From NCBI GenBank assembly GCA_944377745.1, contig CALWFV010000014.1, positions 1 through 64,000 of the forward strand: a DNA stretch of 64,000 nucleotides, read 5' to 3'. The stretch's first letter is position 1; each line of letters starts with the position of its first letter. The notes below the pieces were generated by a model, which did not search any database, was not told the origin of the DNA, and saw nothing but the letters and a program-made list of their open reading frames with translations. The stretch is from an uncultured Mediterraneibacter sp. (GTDB taxonomy: Bacteria; Bacillota; Clostridia; Lachnospirales; Lachnospiraceae). Positions 1 to 8,115 of this stretch are shown one piece after another. The position numbers and the translations under genes are program-made.

Positions 1-56
1 CTAATTGCTAATTTTCGGATGGCTTGTTTGCTATACTCTTTTTTGGTGGTTTACCT

Positions 57-605
57 CTACTTCTTTGTTTCAAACTTATCTTCCAGATACTTTCCCACAT
101 GATATCTTGTCCTTCCCTTTTTCCAGATATCAGCTTCGCTGATGTAGATCATATACCTTTCAGGCAGTTCCTCATATCCGCTCCCCTTATCCAGGAAATC
201 GCTGTCCGCCATCGCCCCGTAAAAGCGCATTCTCCTTGGGGCATCCGGCTCATCCTCGTTATGGATCTCGATCACAAAGATCCTGCCCTTATCGTCCTCG
301 GATATCGAATCCAGCCTGGCATCGTGTGATGCTGCTTTCGAAACCGTATACTGAGTTTTAGAAGAGATAATCTTCAAATCCTCTATTCCTGTCAGGATAC
401 GGAGGATGTGCTCGCAGGCTCCGTATCCTCCAGCGCAACCGACAGAAAGACATTGCTCATCATTGTAAATTTTTTTATCTCTTCTTTCAGCTTTTCGTGT
501 AATCCAACATATCCTTCCGCTTTCAGTATTTCTTTCCGTTCACTCTTTTTCACATTCAGTATGATCCTGCCGCTATGACCATCTCTAATGGATTCCTCAG
601 ACCTA
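57..605 (-). pseudogene. Broken PD-(D/E)XK nuclease-family transposase (Rpn-like)
   Basis: The intact stretch (57-377, 106 aa) carries the core of Rpn-type transposase nucleases: an HDARLDS segment, then a VIEIH strand, an RRMRFYGAMAD helix and an ELPERYMIYISE strand. Upstream, the N-terminal part reads in another frame (KKFTMMSNVFLSVALED) and the two halves fit end to end (..ACEHILRILTG) only if a frameshift is assumed near position 415. The C-terminus also stops early, soon after the YISEADIW segment, where relatives normally continue. I read this as a decayed copy, not a working gene. The upstream limit is approximate because no clear start codon can be chosen. Confidence 0.7.
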
Positions 606-704
606 CCTCTGTAAATTTTCTATATCATAGCACATATAGTCTGCACATTCAACTCAACATAATTTTGTTAATTTAACATAATTTTGATTTCAATTCCGCT
701 ATTT

Positions 705-1523
705 TCACTCCCCTCTCATCTCCTGTATCATCCCGACAATATCATATCCGTAATTCTCTCCTGTCGCCCATCCGACTCCATCCGGGTTCTCCTGCTGCCC
801 CAGCCATTCCACATAGGGTGCCGCGCCTTTCTTCACATACTCATACCTGTCGTCCACGCATTCCTGTTCGAGTGCATCCGTCGTTGCATAAGCCTTGAGA
901 TGCTGGATCTGCGCCCGCACGCCGGTACGGACGTCGGGATAGGAATTTCCCGGGACGCCGCCCCCGGTAGTACCCAGTCCCGCAAAGTTAAACTGTTCGA
1001 TAGACGCATCTCCTCCGTACTGGAGAAATCCCGTCTCTTTCATCGTCTGGGCAAATGCCACTTCAGGGCGCACGCCTTCCGCTGACGCCTCGTCATAATA
1101 GATCCGGCAGAAGGTTTCGATGGAATCCGCGCCGCCTTCCGAGAGTTCCTCCGACGGATAAGTCTCGCCGGAATCATTAAAGTAATTCACCATCTCCTGC
1201 ACTGTGATATTGCTTTCTCCCATGATAGGATACTGCCCCTGATCTTCTGCTGAAGATACAGCTTCTTCCTGTCTTGCAGTCTCATCATCCACAGCAGGAT
1301 CCTCCGGGGCTTTTTCTTTTTCCAACAGTTCACCTGCAGCGGGCATCTGCCCTCTCTCCCGTTCCGTAAACGCATCCGCGCCGCCGGCAAAGGCAAGCGC
1401 CGCCGCCAGAAATACTGCGAGTCCCGCTTCTATATATAATGTGATCCGTTCTTTCTCTCTTTTTGTAACATTTCTTTTCTTCAATATTTCAAACTCCAAA
1501 CCGATCTCATTTCCTCTTCGCAT
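705..1523 (-). CDS. Membrane-anchored glucosaminidase-domain protein
   Basis: A 272 aa protein with a basic cytoplasmic N-terminus, one membrane segment near residues 28-46 (LYIEAGLAVFLAAALAFAGG), a long acidic low-complexity linker and a C-terminal glucosaminidase (FlgJ/LytG type) domain from about residue 130. Domain signs are the YYDEASAEGVRPEVAFAQ and MKETGFLQYGG segments holding the probable catalytic Glu, the FNFAGLG motif and the GVRAQIQHLKAY helix. It probably cleaves peptidoglycan glycan strands outside the membrane. The ATG at 1523 has no convincing ribosome binding site, so the true start could be slightly downstream. It stands alone between a decayed transposase and the sugar-import operon. 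Confidence 0.8.
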   Translation of the reverse strand: MRRGNEIGLEFEILKKRNVTKREKERITLYIEAGLAVFLAAALAFAGGADAFTERERGQMPAAGELLEKEKAPEDPAVDDETARQEEAVSSAEDQGQYPIMGESNITVQEMVNYFNDSGETYPSEELSEGGADSIETFCRIYYDEASAEGVRPEVAFAQTMKETGFLQYGGDASIEQFNFAGLGTTGGGVPGNSYPDVRTGVRAQIQHLKAYATTDALEQECVDDRYEYVKKGAAPYVEWLGQQENPDGVGWATGENYGYDIVGMIQEMRGE

Positions 1524-1632
1524 TTATTCATTATACAGTATATTCCCCCAAAAAGCAGAAAGAACAGGCAGGAAAATCTCCTGCCTGTTCCCAACTGCTG
1601 TTCTTTACTGTCAGCATACTCAGATTCCATCC

Positions 1633-1669
1633 GGACCTGACCCTTTTGCAAAGGGGTCTGACCCCTTTG
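1633..1669. repeat. Intergenic palindromic repeat, copy A (GACCTGACCC type)
   Basis: A short imperfect palindrome built on GGACCTGACCCTTTTG, then AAAGGGGTCTGACCCCTTT. Related sequences occur at 32817-32864 and 49933-49985. All three lie between genes, and this copy follows the end of the binding-protein gene, where it could serve as a terminator or transcript-end hairpin. Confidence 0.6.
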
Positions 1670-1686
1670 TCACATATCCGTATTTT

Positions 1687-2883
1687 TTACAGAACGTCGA
1701 TCCACTCTTCCATATTGTCTTTGGAGAAGATGAACGGCTCGCCTGCAAGGACTGCTGTTCCGTCGCCGCTCTCATATGCTTCATATGTAGTAGCTTCGTA
1801 GTCGCGGAATGCGTCCATCTCGAAGGAAGATCCTACAGATCCGTCGAATCCGTCGTTAACTGCCGCGTAGATTGCTGCACCTGAAACTGCTCCAAGGTGG
1901 ATAACATCCCACAGCATCATGTACGGGCAAACATAATCAAACGCGTCAACATCTGCTGTGTTCGGCATGAAGGACTGCATCTCAGACGGGATACCAAGTC
2001 CTGTCAGCTCGATCTCGCTGTTTGCGGATTTCAGAGCCTGACCTGCTGCTGCGATACCAACTGTCGTCGGGGAAATGATACAGTCAACAGAGTTCTCAGC
2101 GATAAACGCCTGAGCCTGTGTCGTGGACTCTGTCAGGTCGTCGTTTCCGTACTTGATATCAAGTTCCGGGCTGACTTTTCCTGCGTACATATCTTTCTCA
2201 AGCTCTACTCTCATCGCGTCGATCCAGGAGTTCTGTACCGGTGTGTCGATGGATGCGGAAAGGACGCCGAGTTTGATCTCATCGCCGGAGTAGTTCGGAA
2301 GCTCTGCCGCCAGAGTTTCTTCCATCTTTCCGTCTCCCGGGTAGTCAATGCCAAGTGTGATCAGGACGCCTGCCTGTACCAGGTAGGAACCGATCGCCTG
2401 GACTTCTGCCTGGTTAACATGGCAGATACGGTATTCCGGGTTCGCCTCAGAGTCAACAGATACGATCGGGATGCCTGCATCCTGGGCTTTCTTGAACACT
2501 TCATCATAACCTGCATCACCGTTTGTGGAGATTGTGATGGAAGCAACCTTCTGTGTGATCAGCTCGTCCAGCATCTGTACCTGGGCAGCTACCGTTGTCT
2601 CAGCCGGGCTCTGGTATGTTGTCTTCTCGCCTTTGCCCTCAAGATACTCTGAAAATCCTTCATACATCAGATCTCCAAAAGAGTTTCCTGTTGACTTGAA
2701 CATGAATACGTGAGCGCCTTCCAGGTCTCCGCCGCCACCTGTGCTTTCTGTGGTTGCCGCTGCGTCTCCTCCTGCTGCCGCGTCTCCGCCTTCACCTGTA
2801 GATGTGGTGGTGCTGCACCCTGCGAGGGATAAAAGCATTGCTGCACTCATCCCCATTGCCGCCAGTCTTTTCCAGTTTTTCAT
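1687..2883 (-). CDS. Rhamnose-type CUT2 ABC transporter substrate-binding lipoprotein
   Basis: 398 aa. The signal peptide ends in a lipobox (LLSLAGC), so it is a lipoprotein displayed outside the membrane. After a Gly/Ala/Thr-rich linker comes a periplasmic-binding-protein type 1 fold (HVFMFKSTGNSFGD; QMLDELITQKVASITIST; IPIVSVDSEA). The family covers ribose, AI-2 and rhamnose (RhaS) binders, and the last is favoured by the surrounding rhamnose genes. It is the last gene of a four-gene importer operon (ATPase, permease, permease, binding protein), separated from the permease by 150 bp with a hairpin, a usual arrangement for overproducing the binding protein. The start is fixed by AAAAGGAGG ahead of ATG. 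The substrate is inferred, not proven. Confidence 0.82.
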   Translation of the reverse strand: MKNWKRLAAMGMSAAMLLSLAGCSTTTSTGEGGDAAAGGDAAATTESTGGGGDLEGAHVFMFKSTGNSFGDLMYEGFSEYLEGKGEKTTYQSPAETTVAAQVQMLDELITQKVASITISTNGDAGYDEVFKKAQDAGIPIVSVDSEANPEYRICHVNQAEVQAIGSYLVQAGVLITLGIDYPGDGKMEETLAAELPNYSGDEIKLGVLSASIDTPVQNSWIDAMRVELEKDMYAGKVSPELDIKYGNDDLTESTTQAQAFIAENSVDCIISPTTVGIAAAGQALKSANSEIELTGLGIPSEMQSFMPNTADVDAFDYVCPYMMLWDVIHLGAVSGAAIYAAVNDGFDGSVGSSFEMDAFRDYEATTYEAYESGDGTAVLAGEPFIFSKDNMEEWIDVL

Positions 2884-2936
2884 ATTACTTTCCTCCTTTT
2901 TACTTGTGCGGTTCTCTCTGCCGCCTCTTTTTTATT

Positions 2937-2959
2937 ATAAACAGCCACCTGCTGTTTAT
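2937..2959 (-). promoter_or_regulatory. Hairpin upstream of the binding-protein gene
   Basis: A perfect 9-bp inverted repeat (ATAAACAGC / GCTGTTTAT) with a 5-nt loop lies between the second permease and the binding-protein gene. Read in the operon direction it is followed by A-rich sequence, not a U-tract. It is therefore more likely an mRNA processing or stabilising hairpin than a terminator. Confidence 0.5.
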
Positions 2960-3033
2960 ATCATTTTTGCCTTTTCAGACCAGATAAGTTTTCCTAAATG
3001 AGATCTACGGTCCTTATTTGAGATCCCCGGTAC

Positions 3034-4308
3034 TTATTTTGCAGCGAAACGTTCCTTCGCTTTTTTCTGGTCGTCGCGCTGCTCGGACAGCCAGACTTCT
3101 GTCTGTTTCTTGCACTCTCTCTGAAGAGAAGCGATCTTGTCCTCGCATTTTTTGATCTTTGCATTTTTATCAGACTCGCTGAGAGACCCGTCTTTCCTCG
3201 TCTCCGCGATCGTCTCTTTCAGTGCTTTTACTTCTTTCGCCGTCTTGACGTTGAGCGCCTCCACGTTCTTGTTGCCCTTATAGACAAATTTCAGTTTCAG
3301 GCTGTCAAGGAGCTGTTTATTTACATTCGGGATCAGCACCGCGATGATCAGGATGAATCCTGTCACGATCTTTCTTGTGTTCGCGTCCACACCCAGAAGT
3401 CCCAGTGTGTAAGTAAGGAACGCCATGATCAGCGTCGCGATGATCGGTCCGTATACTTTACCTTTTCCTCCGTTTGTCGACACTCCGCCGAGAACGCAGA
3501 TCGCGATAGCTGTCATCTCGTATCCTGTTCCCATTGTAGAGGAAACACTGCCTCCCATACGTCCTACGAAGAAGATGGACGCCACACCGCACATCGCACC
3601 CATGATGATGAACACGGTCAGTTTCGTCTTCTTTACATCGATACCGGAATACTCTGCGCATGTAGCGTTGTTTCCGATGATGTACAGTTCCCTTCCGAAC
3701 TTGGATTTCTGAAGGATAAAGATAAATATCGCGCCCATGATCAGGAAGAGGATCAGCGCCAGCGGGATTCCTGCAATGTTGAGCCATGCCACGGATGTAT
3801 AGAAGCTCGGGAATACCTTCAGCACGTTTACATCAAGCACGATCTTGACGATACCACGGAAAAGCATGGACGTCGCGATCGTCACGATAACCGCCGGCAT
3901 TCCGATATACGCCACGCAGAAACCGTTGAACGCCCCGCAGATCGCGCCCGCCAGGATACCGATGAGCACGCTCAGGATGACCGGAACGCCCGCCTGGCAG
4001 CAGAGACCTGTCGCCATAGAAGCAAAGATCATGTTCGCCGCTACGGAAACGTCGATATCGCCGAGCATCAGGATCAGGATCATGCCCAGCACCAACGGGC
4101 ACACGTCCATACCGGACTGGATGATCGACTGGATCGTGCCGCCTGCAAAATACAGGTTCGGCCTGCTGACCATCAGCACAACATTGATCAGGATCAGGAT
4201 GTAGACCAGCACCATCTCCCAGCTCACCAAAAACTTACCAAGATTAAATCCCTGTTTTACCGTAAGGTCCCTTACGGGAGCCGTATTTGTATTCTTTTCT
4301 CCACTCAT
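3034..4308 (-). CDS. CUT2 sugar ABC transporter permease with C-terminal charged extension
   Basis: 424 aa, a RbsC-family permease (BPD_transp_2). Multiple membrane helices fill residues 30 to about 340, with the conserved GDIDVSVAANMIFAS and AIAICVLGGVSTNGGKGKVYG loops that contact the ATPase. The last 80 residues are unusual: a highly charged, probably coiled-coil tail (Lys/Glu/Asp-rich, e.g. AKEVKALKETIAETRKDG) where most relatives end soon after the final helix. The start overlaps the preceding permease stop as TGATG, indicating translational coupling. It should pair with the 335 aa permease to form the membrane channel. Confidence 0.85.
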   Translation of the reverse strand: MSGEKNTNTAPVRDLTVKQGFNLGKFLVSWEMVLVYILILINVVLMVSRPNLYFAGGTIQSIIQSGMDVCPLVLGMILILMLGDIDVSVAANMIFASMATGLCCQAGVPVILSVLIGILAGAICGAFNGFCVAYIGMPAVIVTIATSMLFRGIVKIVLDVNVLKVFPSFYTSVAWLNIAGIPLALILFLIMGAIFIFILQKSKFGRELYIIGNNATCAEYSGIDVKKTKLTVFIIMGAMCGVASIFFVGRMGGSVSSTMGTGYEMTAIAICVLGGVSTNGGKGKVYGPIIATLIMAFLTYTLGLLGVDANTRKIVTGFILIIAVLIPNVNKQLLDSLKLKFVYKGNKNVEALNVKTAKEVKALKETIAETRKDGSLSESDKNAKIKKCEDKIASLQRECKKQTEVWLSEQRDDQKKAKERFAAK

Positions 4309-5315
4309 CAGATCAAAGCACTCCTTTCTTTCAGAGCTCTCTTCGCAGCAGAGCGTTCAGTGAATATGTTCAGGGCGACAGCCGCTATGATGATCGCACC
4401 CTGGATCGCATCAGACCATACGCTCAGGCCCGGAAGAAGGCTGATGAAGTATGTGATGACCGCCATCATAAGGAATCCGATGATCACGCCGTCTACTTTT
4501 CCTTTTCCTCCGGTGATGCTGACACCGCCGAGGATACAGATCGCGATCGCTGTCATTTCATAGGAATCGCCGATACTGTAGCTGCACGTTGCGTAGTTTG
4601 CCGTGTAGAGCATTCCTGCAAGCCCCGCCATCATACCGCAAATCGTCATTGCAAGGAATGTAACCCTCGCTTCCTTGATACCTGCGACCTGGGAGGATTC
4701 TTTGTTTGTACCGATCGCGTAGATCCGGCGTCCTCTCCTCGTATATCCCAGGAAGATGATCGCCAGGATAAAGACAAGGATCAAGATCCAGAGGATCGAC
4801 GGAAGCCCTATGATCTTCTTCGTGGCAAATGCCTGGTATCCTTCCGTGAACTGATGTGGGAACCACCATTCTCCGCCGCTGAACAGGAAGGAGAACCCGC
4901 GGAACGCGTACATCGTACCAAGAGTCGCGATCATCGGCACCATCTTGAAATATCCGACGATCAGACCGTTGAACGCGCCGCAGATGATGCCGATCACCAG
5001 CGCCAGCAGGATCCATACGATCGAAGGCACATCCGGGTTTTCCGCCATCAGCCGGCAGCAGACAACGCCGCTCAGTGAAAGTGTTGCCCCGATGGAGATA
5101 TCGATCCCACCGGTAAGGATCACCATCATCTCCCCTATTGCGAGGAGTCCATATACTGCGTTATTCTGCAGCATGTTTATAATAGAATTTACAGAGTACA
5201 TGGACGGCGTGATGATCGCCGCTATGATCAGAAGCACGATAAGACCGAGGATGAGACCGAAGTTTCTGCTCTCTGTAATTCTGGAAATCATTGATTTATT
5301 CTTATTTGCTCCCAT
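4308..5315 (-). CDS. CUT2 sugar ABC transporter permease
   Basis: 335 aa, a RbsC-family inner-membrane permease with about ten helices. It contains the family motifs GGIDISIGATLSLSGVVC and YEMTAIAICILGGVSITGGKGKV, the latter being the ATPase-coupling region. It lies 2 bp after the ATPase gene and overlaps the next permease by one base, so the genes form a tight operon. Two non-identical permeases followed by a binding protein match the RhaPQ arrangement of rhamnose importers. Unlike its partner it has only a short basic C-terminal tail. Confidence 0.87.
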   Translation of the reverse strand: MGANKNKSMISRITESRNFGLILGLIVLLIIAAIITPSMYSVNSIINMLQNNAVYGLLAIGEMMVILTGGIDISIGATLSLSGVVCCRLMAENPDVPSIVWILLALVIGIICGAFNGLIVGYFKMVPMIATLGTMYAFRGFSFLFSGGEWWFPHQFTEGYQAFATKKIIGLPSILWILILVFILAIIFLGYTRRGRRIYAIGTNKESSQVAGIKEARVTFLAMTICGMMAGLAGMLYTANYATCSYSIGDSYEMTAIAICILGGVSITGGKGKVDGVIIGFLMMAVITYFISLLPGLSVWSDAIQGAIIIAAVALNIFTERSAAKRALKERSALI

Positions 5316-5317
5316 TA

Positions 5318-6835
5318 TCAGCTCGCCCTCCCGTCTTCACTTGTATCATCGTGTTTCAGTGACGCTTCCAGGATCATTTCCTGAGTTGTTCCGTCGGACT
5401 CAAACTGTCCGGCAACGCGCCCATTCCTCATTACCACGATCCGGTCCGCCATACCAAGCACTTCCGGCATCTCGGAAGACACCATGATGATCGCGTAGCC
5501 GTTCGCGGTCAGTTCGTTCATGATCTCATAGATCGAGTACTTCGCGCCGACATCGATACCCTTTGTCGGCTCGTCCAGGATCAGGACTTTCAGGTCACAG
5601 TTCAGCAGCTTCGCAAATACGACTTTCTGCTGGTTACCGCCTGACAGAGAGGACGGCGGAGCGCTGATGTCCTTTGCTTTCAGCTGGATCTTCTGGCACA
5701 GCTCGATCGCTGATTTTTCTTCCCCGCTGACATCCAGCTTCCCTGCCTTGATGAACTTGTTCATATTCGCAGAAGAAACATTCTGGTAGATCGGCAGTTC
5801 GTTGATCAGTCCCTGGGTCTGCCTGTCTTCCGGGAGAAGTCCGATTCCCAGCTTCAATGCGTCGATGGGGCTCTTGATCTTTACATCTTTCCCTTCAAAC
5901 TCGATCGAGCCGGTGTCCGGGGTCATAATGCCGAAAATGTTCTGGCAGACTTCTGTACGTCCCGCACCGACCAGTCCGGTAAGGGCAAGGATTTCTCCCT
6001 TCCTCACATCAAAGGAAACATTTTTGAAATATCCTTCTTTAGATATGTTCTTTACTTTCAGTATCGTCTCGCCGATCTTCGCGTTCTTCGGCGGATACAT
6101 CTGGGTAAGTTCACGTCCTACCATCGCTGCGATCAGCTTCTGGTTGGAGATCTTGTCCACATCCCAGCATCCTATGTACTTGGAATCACGGAATACGGTA
6201 ACCCTTGTCGCCAGGCGGTACATATCTTCAAATTTATGTGTGATGAAGATAATGGAAACGCCTTCGTCCCTGAGCCTCTCCGTGATCCTGTACAGCTCCT
6301 CGCACTCTTTTCTTGAAAGAGAGGCTGTCGGCTCGTCCATGATCAGGATCCGTGCGTCTCTTGAAAGAGCCTTCGCGATCTCGACAAGCTGCTGCTGTGC
6401 AACAGAAAGTGTGCTCATCGGCTTTGAAACGTCGATGTTCTTACTCAGCGGTTCGATCAGCTCCTTTGCCTTCTTTGTCATCAGCTTCCAGTTGTAGAGC
6501 CCGACTTTGTTCTTGATCTCCTGTCCCATAAAGATATTCTCTGTGACAGACAGATCCGGGAATGCCGTAACATGCTGATAAATTGCGGCGATCCCGAGTT
6601 TCGCGGAATCTTCCGTGGAGCGGAGAGTGATCTTCTCGCCTTCAAGCAGCATCATTCCGCTGTCCGGCTGGTGCACGCCTGTGATTACTTTAATGAATGT
6701 AGATTTTCCGGCTCCGTTCTCTCCCATAAGAGCATGGATCTCGCCTTTTTTCAGCTGAAAATGTACCCCGTCAAGAGCAGTGACTCCGCCAAAGGTTTTT
6801 ACAACGTCTTTCAGCTCCAAGATATACTCACTCAT
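5318..6835 (-). CDS. CUT2 sugar ABC transporter ATP-binding protein (two nucleotide-binding domains)
   Basis: 505 aa, the usual length for RbsA/RhaT-type duplicated ATPases. Domain 1 has Walker A GENGAGKST near residue 38, signature LSVAQQQLVEIAKAL and Walker B ILIMDEPTASLS. Domain 2 has a degenerate P-loop (GLVGAGRTE), the signature LSGGNQQKVVFAKLL and Walker B LILDEPTKGIDVGAK. A degenerate second P-loop is normal in this family. It energises sugar uptake through the two downstream permeases. ATG at 6835 follows GAAAGGGGAAAAGAG. This is the first gene of the operon, which diverges from the AraC regulator at 7121. Confidence 0.9.
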   Translation of the reverse strand: MSEYILELKDVVKTFGGVTALDGVHFQLKKGEIHALMGENGAGKSTFIKVITGVHQPDSGMMLLEGEKITLRSTEDSAKLGIAAIYQHVTAFPDLSVTENIFMGQEIKNKVGLYNWKLMTKKAKELIEPLSKNIDVSKPMSTLSVAQQQLVEIAKALSRDARILIMDEPTASLSRKECEELYRITERLRDEGVSIIFITHKFEDMYRLATRVTVFRDSKYIGCWDVDKISNQKLIAAMVGRELTQMYPPKNAKIGETILKVKNISKEGYFKNVSFDVRKGEILALTGLVGAGRTEVCQNIFGIMTPDTGSIEFEGKDVKIKSPIDALKLGIGLLPEDRQTQGLINELPIYQNVSSANMNKFIKAGKLDVSGEEKSAIELCQKIQLKAKDISAPPSSLSGGNQQKVVFAKLLNCDLKVLILDEPTKGIDVGAKYSIYEIMNELTANGYAIIMVSSEMPEVLGMADRIVVMRNGRVAGQFESDGTTQEMILEASLKHDDTSEDGRAS

Positions 6836-6977
6836 CTCTTTTCCCCTTTCTCCTGTTGTGCAGCCACACCGTCATGCCATGTGGCTGCCGTGTATGTATT
6901 TAGTATCGTGATTTTCACTCTAATATTCAATATCAGAAATTGTTTTTTCATTATCTTTTTTTGTCTTTTTCACCGAA

Positions 6978-7006
6978 TTGCCTTTTTGCGCGAGAAATGT
7001 TATAAT
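6978..7006 (+). promoter_or_regulatory. Sigma-A promoter for the AraC regulator
   Basis: TTGCCT and TATAAT are separated by 17 bp, directly upstream of the AraC-type gene that starts at 7121. The remainder of the 6836-7120 intergenic space is AT-rich and must also hold the divergent promoter for the ABC importer, for which I see only weak candidates. Confidence 0.65.
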
Positions 7007-7120
7007 CTTTTATGCAATTTTATTAATCTTTCCCAGTTCTGCAGAAAAAGTGTTTCGTCATTATATATGATTTTACTTTTGAGCAAAAATATTTTTTATT
7101 TATTTTTTAAGGAGGATCTT

Positions 7121-7990
7121 ATGCAGTCACCAAAGAGAAACTTTCCGGAAGAATACGGGATCCGTGTTATGCCTTCCAGTTCCCTTGCAGAATCTTTTCC
7201 TTTTTATATAAAAGAGTGTGGTTTCTGCAGCGAAAGGAAATTTATGCCCGGGAAACAATATAGTTACAATGATTACCTTCTCCTCTATTCCATCGAGGGG
7301 ACGGCACGTTACACGAAGACGAAGAACACAGTCTATACCCAGCCTCACTCCGTCGTCACATCCGCCTGCAATACTCCGCTGATATTCACCCGGGTTTCCC
7401 GCGACTGGAAATACTTTTATTTCATCATAGGCGGAAGCCACGCGAAACTGTTTTATAACCTGGTCCGCACCCAGAACAATATCATCCTCAGCAATCCTTT
7501 TGTAAGCGTTCTGGATTCCTGCATCGAACTCTACAATATCCTTTACAATGCGGAAGATCCCGCAAGGGACACCTGGCTTTATCTGAACGCGTCACTTCAG
7601 ATCCAGAATATCTTTAATACGCTTTATGAGCTTGGGCACAACATCCGCAAGATCAAGGAACTGACGCCCGCCCAGGAAACCGTCGTAAATATGGCGCTGA
7701 AATATATATCTGATAATTATAAAAACGAACTGGATATTGATACGATCTGCAACGAGATCAGTTTTTCCAAATACTATTTCTGTAAGATCTTTAAGAGACA
7801 GATGGGGATCACTGTCCACCAGTATGTAAACGAATTCCGGATCAACAAAGCAAAAGAGCTTCTTGCCTACAGCAAGCTTTCCGTGAACTCGATCTCAGCA
7901 CAGGTCGGTTTTAAGACCCCGCTTACGTTTATGAGGGCGTTTGAGCGTTCGGTCCACATGACCCCCAGCGAATACCGCAGCTATTATTGA
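7121..7990 (+). CDS. AraC-family transcriptional regulator (rhamnose importer neighbour)
   Basis: 289 aa. Residues 1-170 form a cupin-like sensory domain (KQYSYNDYLLLYSIEGTARY). The last 100 residues are an AraC double helix-turn-helix (ELDIDTICNEISFSKYYFCKIFKRQMG; AKELLAYSKLSVNSISAQVGF; MTPSEYRSYY). ATG at 7121 is chosen over earlier in-frame starts because AAGGAGGATCTT sits just ahead of it and the promoter lies between. Its divergent position makes it the likely activator of the importer operon, with the sugar as effector. The effector is inferred from context. Confidence 0.85.
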   Translation: MQSPKRNFPEEYGIRVMPSSSLAESFPFYIKECGFCSERKFMPGKQYSYNDYLLLYSIEGTARYTKTKNTVYTQPHSVVTSACNTPLIFTRVSRDWKYFYFIIGGSHAKLFYNLVRTQNNIILSNPFVSVLDSCIELYNILYNAEDPARDTWLYLNASLQIQNIFNTLYELGHNIRKIKELTPAQETVVNMALKYISDNYKNELDIDTICNEISFSKYYFCKIFKRQMGITVHQYVNEFRINKAKELLAYSKLSVNSISAQVGFKTPLTFMRAFERSVHMTPSEYRSYY

Positions 7991-8034
7991 TATCTTCCCA
8001 TAAAACAATCCCCTTTTCCGGCTTATCACGCAAA

Positions 8035-8085
8035 AGAAGACCGGCACGGCGGCTGTCTGCTATACAGCCGCCGTGCCGGTCTTCT
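8035..8085. terminator. Bidirectional terminator
   Basis: A perfect 22-bp inverted repeat (AGAAGACCGGCACGGCGGCT.. and its complement) with a 7-nt loop sits between the convergent AraC gene and the PduQ-like gene. Pyrimidine-rich sequence lies on one side and A-rich sequence on the other, so it can terminate transcription from both directions. Confidence 0.85.
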
Positions 8086-8115
8086 TCTCTTACAGGCGAG
8101 AAATAGATTCCTTTC

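Noticed and set aside
4287-5078. 263-codon plus-strand frame
   Set aside because: It is the shadow of the sugar permease genes, with His/Arg/Asp-rich composition typical of antisense frames.
1687-6835. AI-2 (Lsr) importer
   Set aside because: The binding-protein family includes LsrB, but no lsrK, lsrR, lsrF or lsrG genes are present and the surroundings are rhamnose genes.
6572-7120. Longer N-terminus for the AraC regulator
   Set aside because: The open frame extends upstream through the divergent ATPase gene and promoter, but AAGGAGG and ATG at 7121 define the real start.
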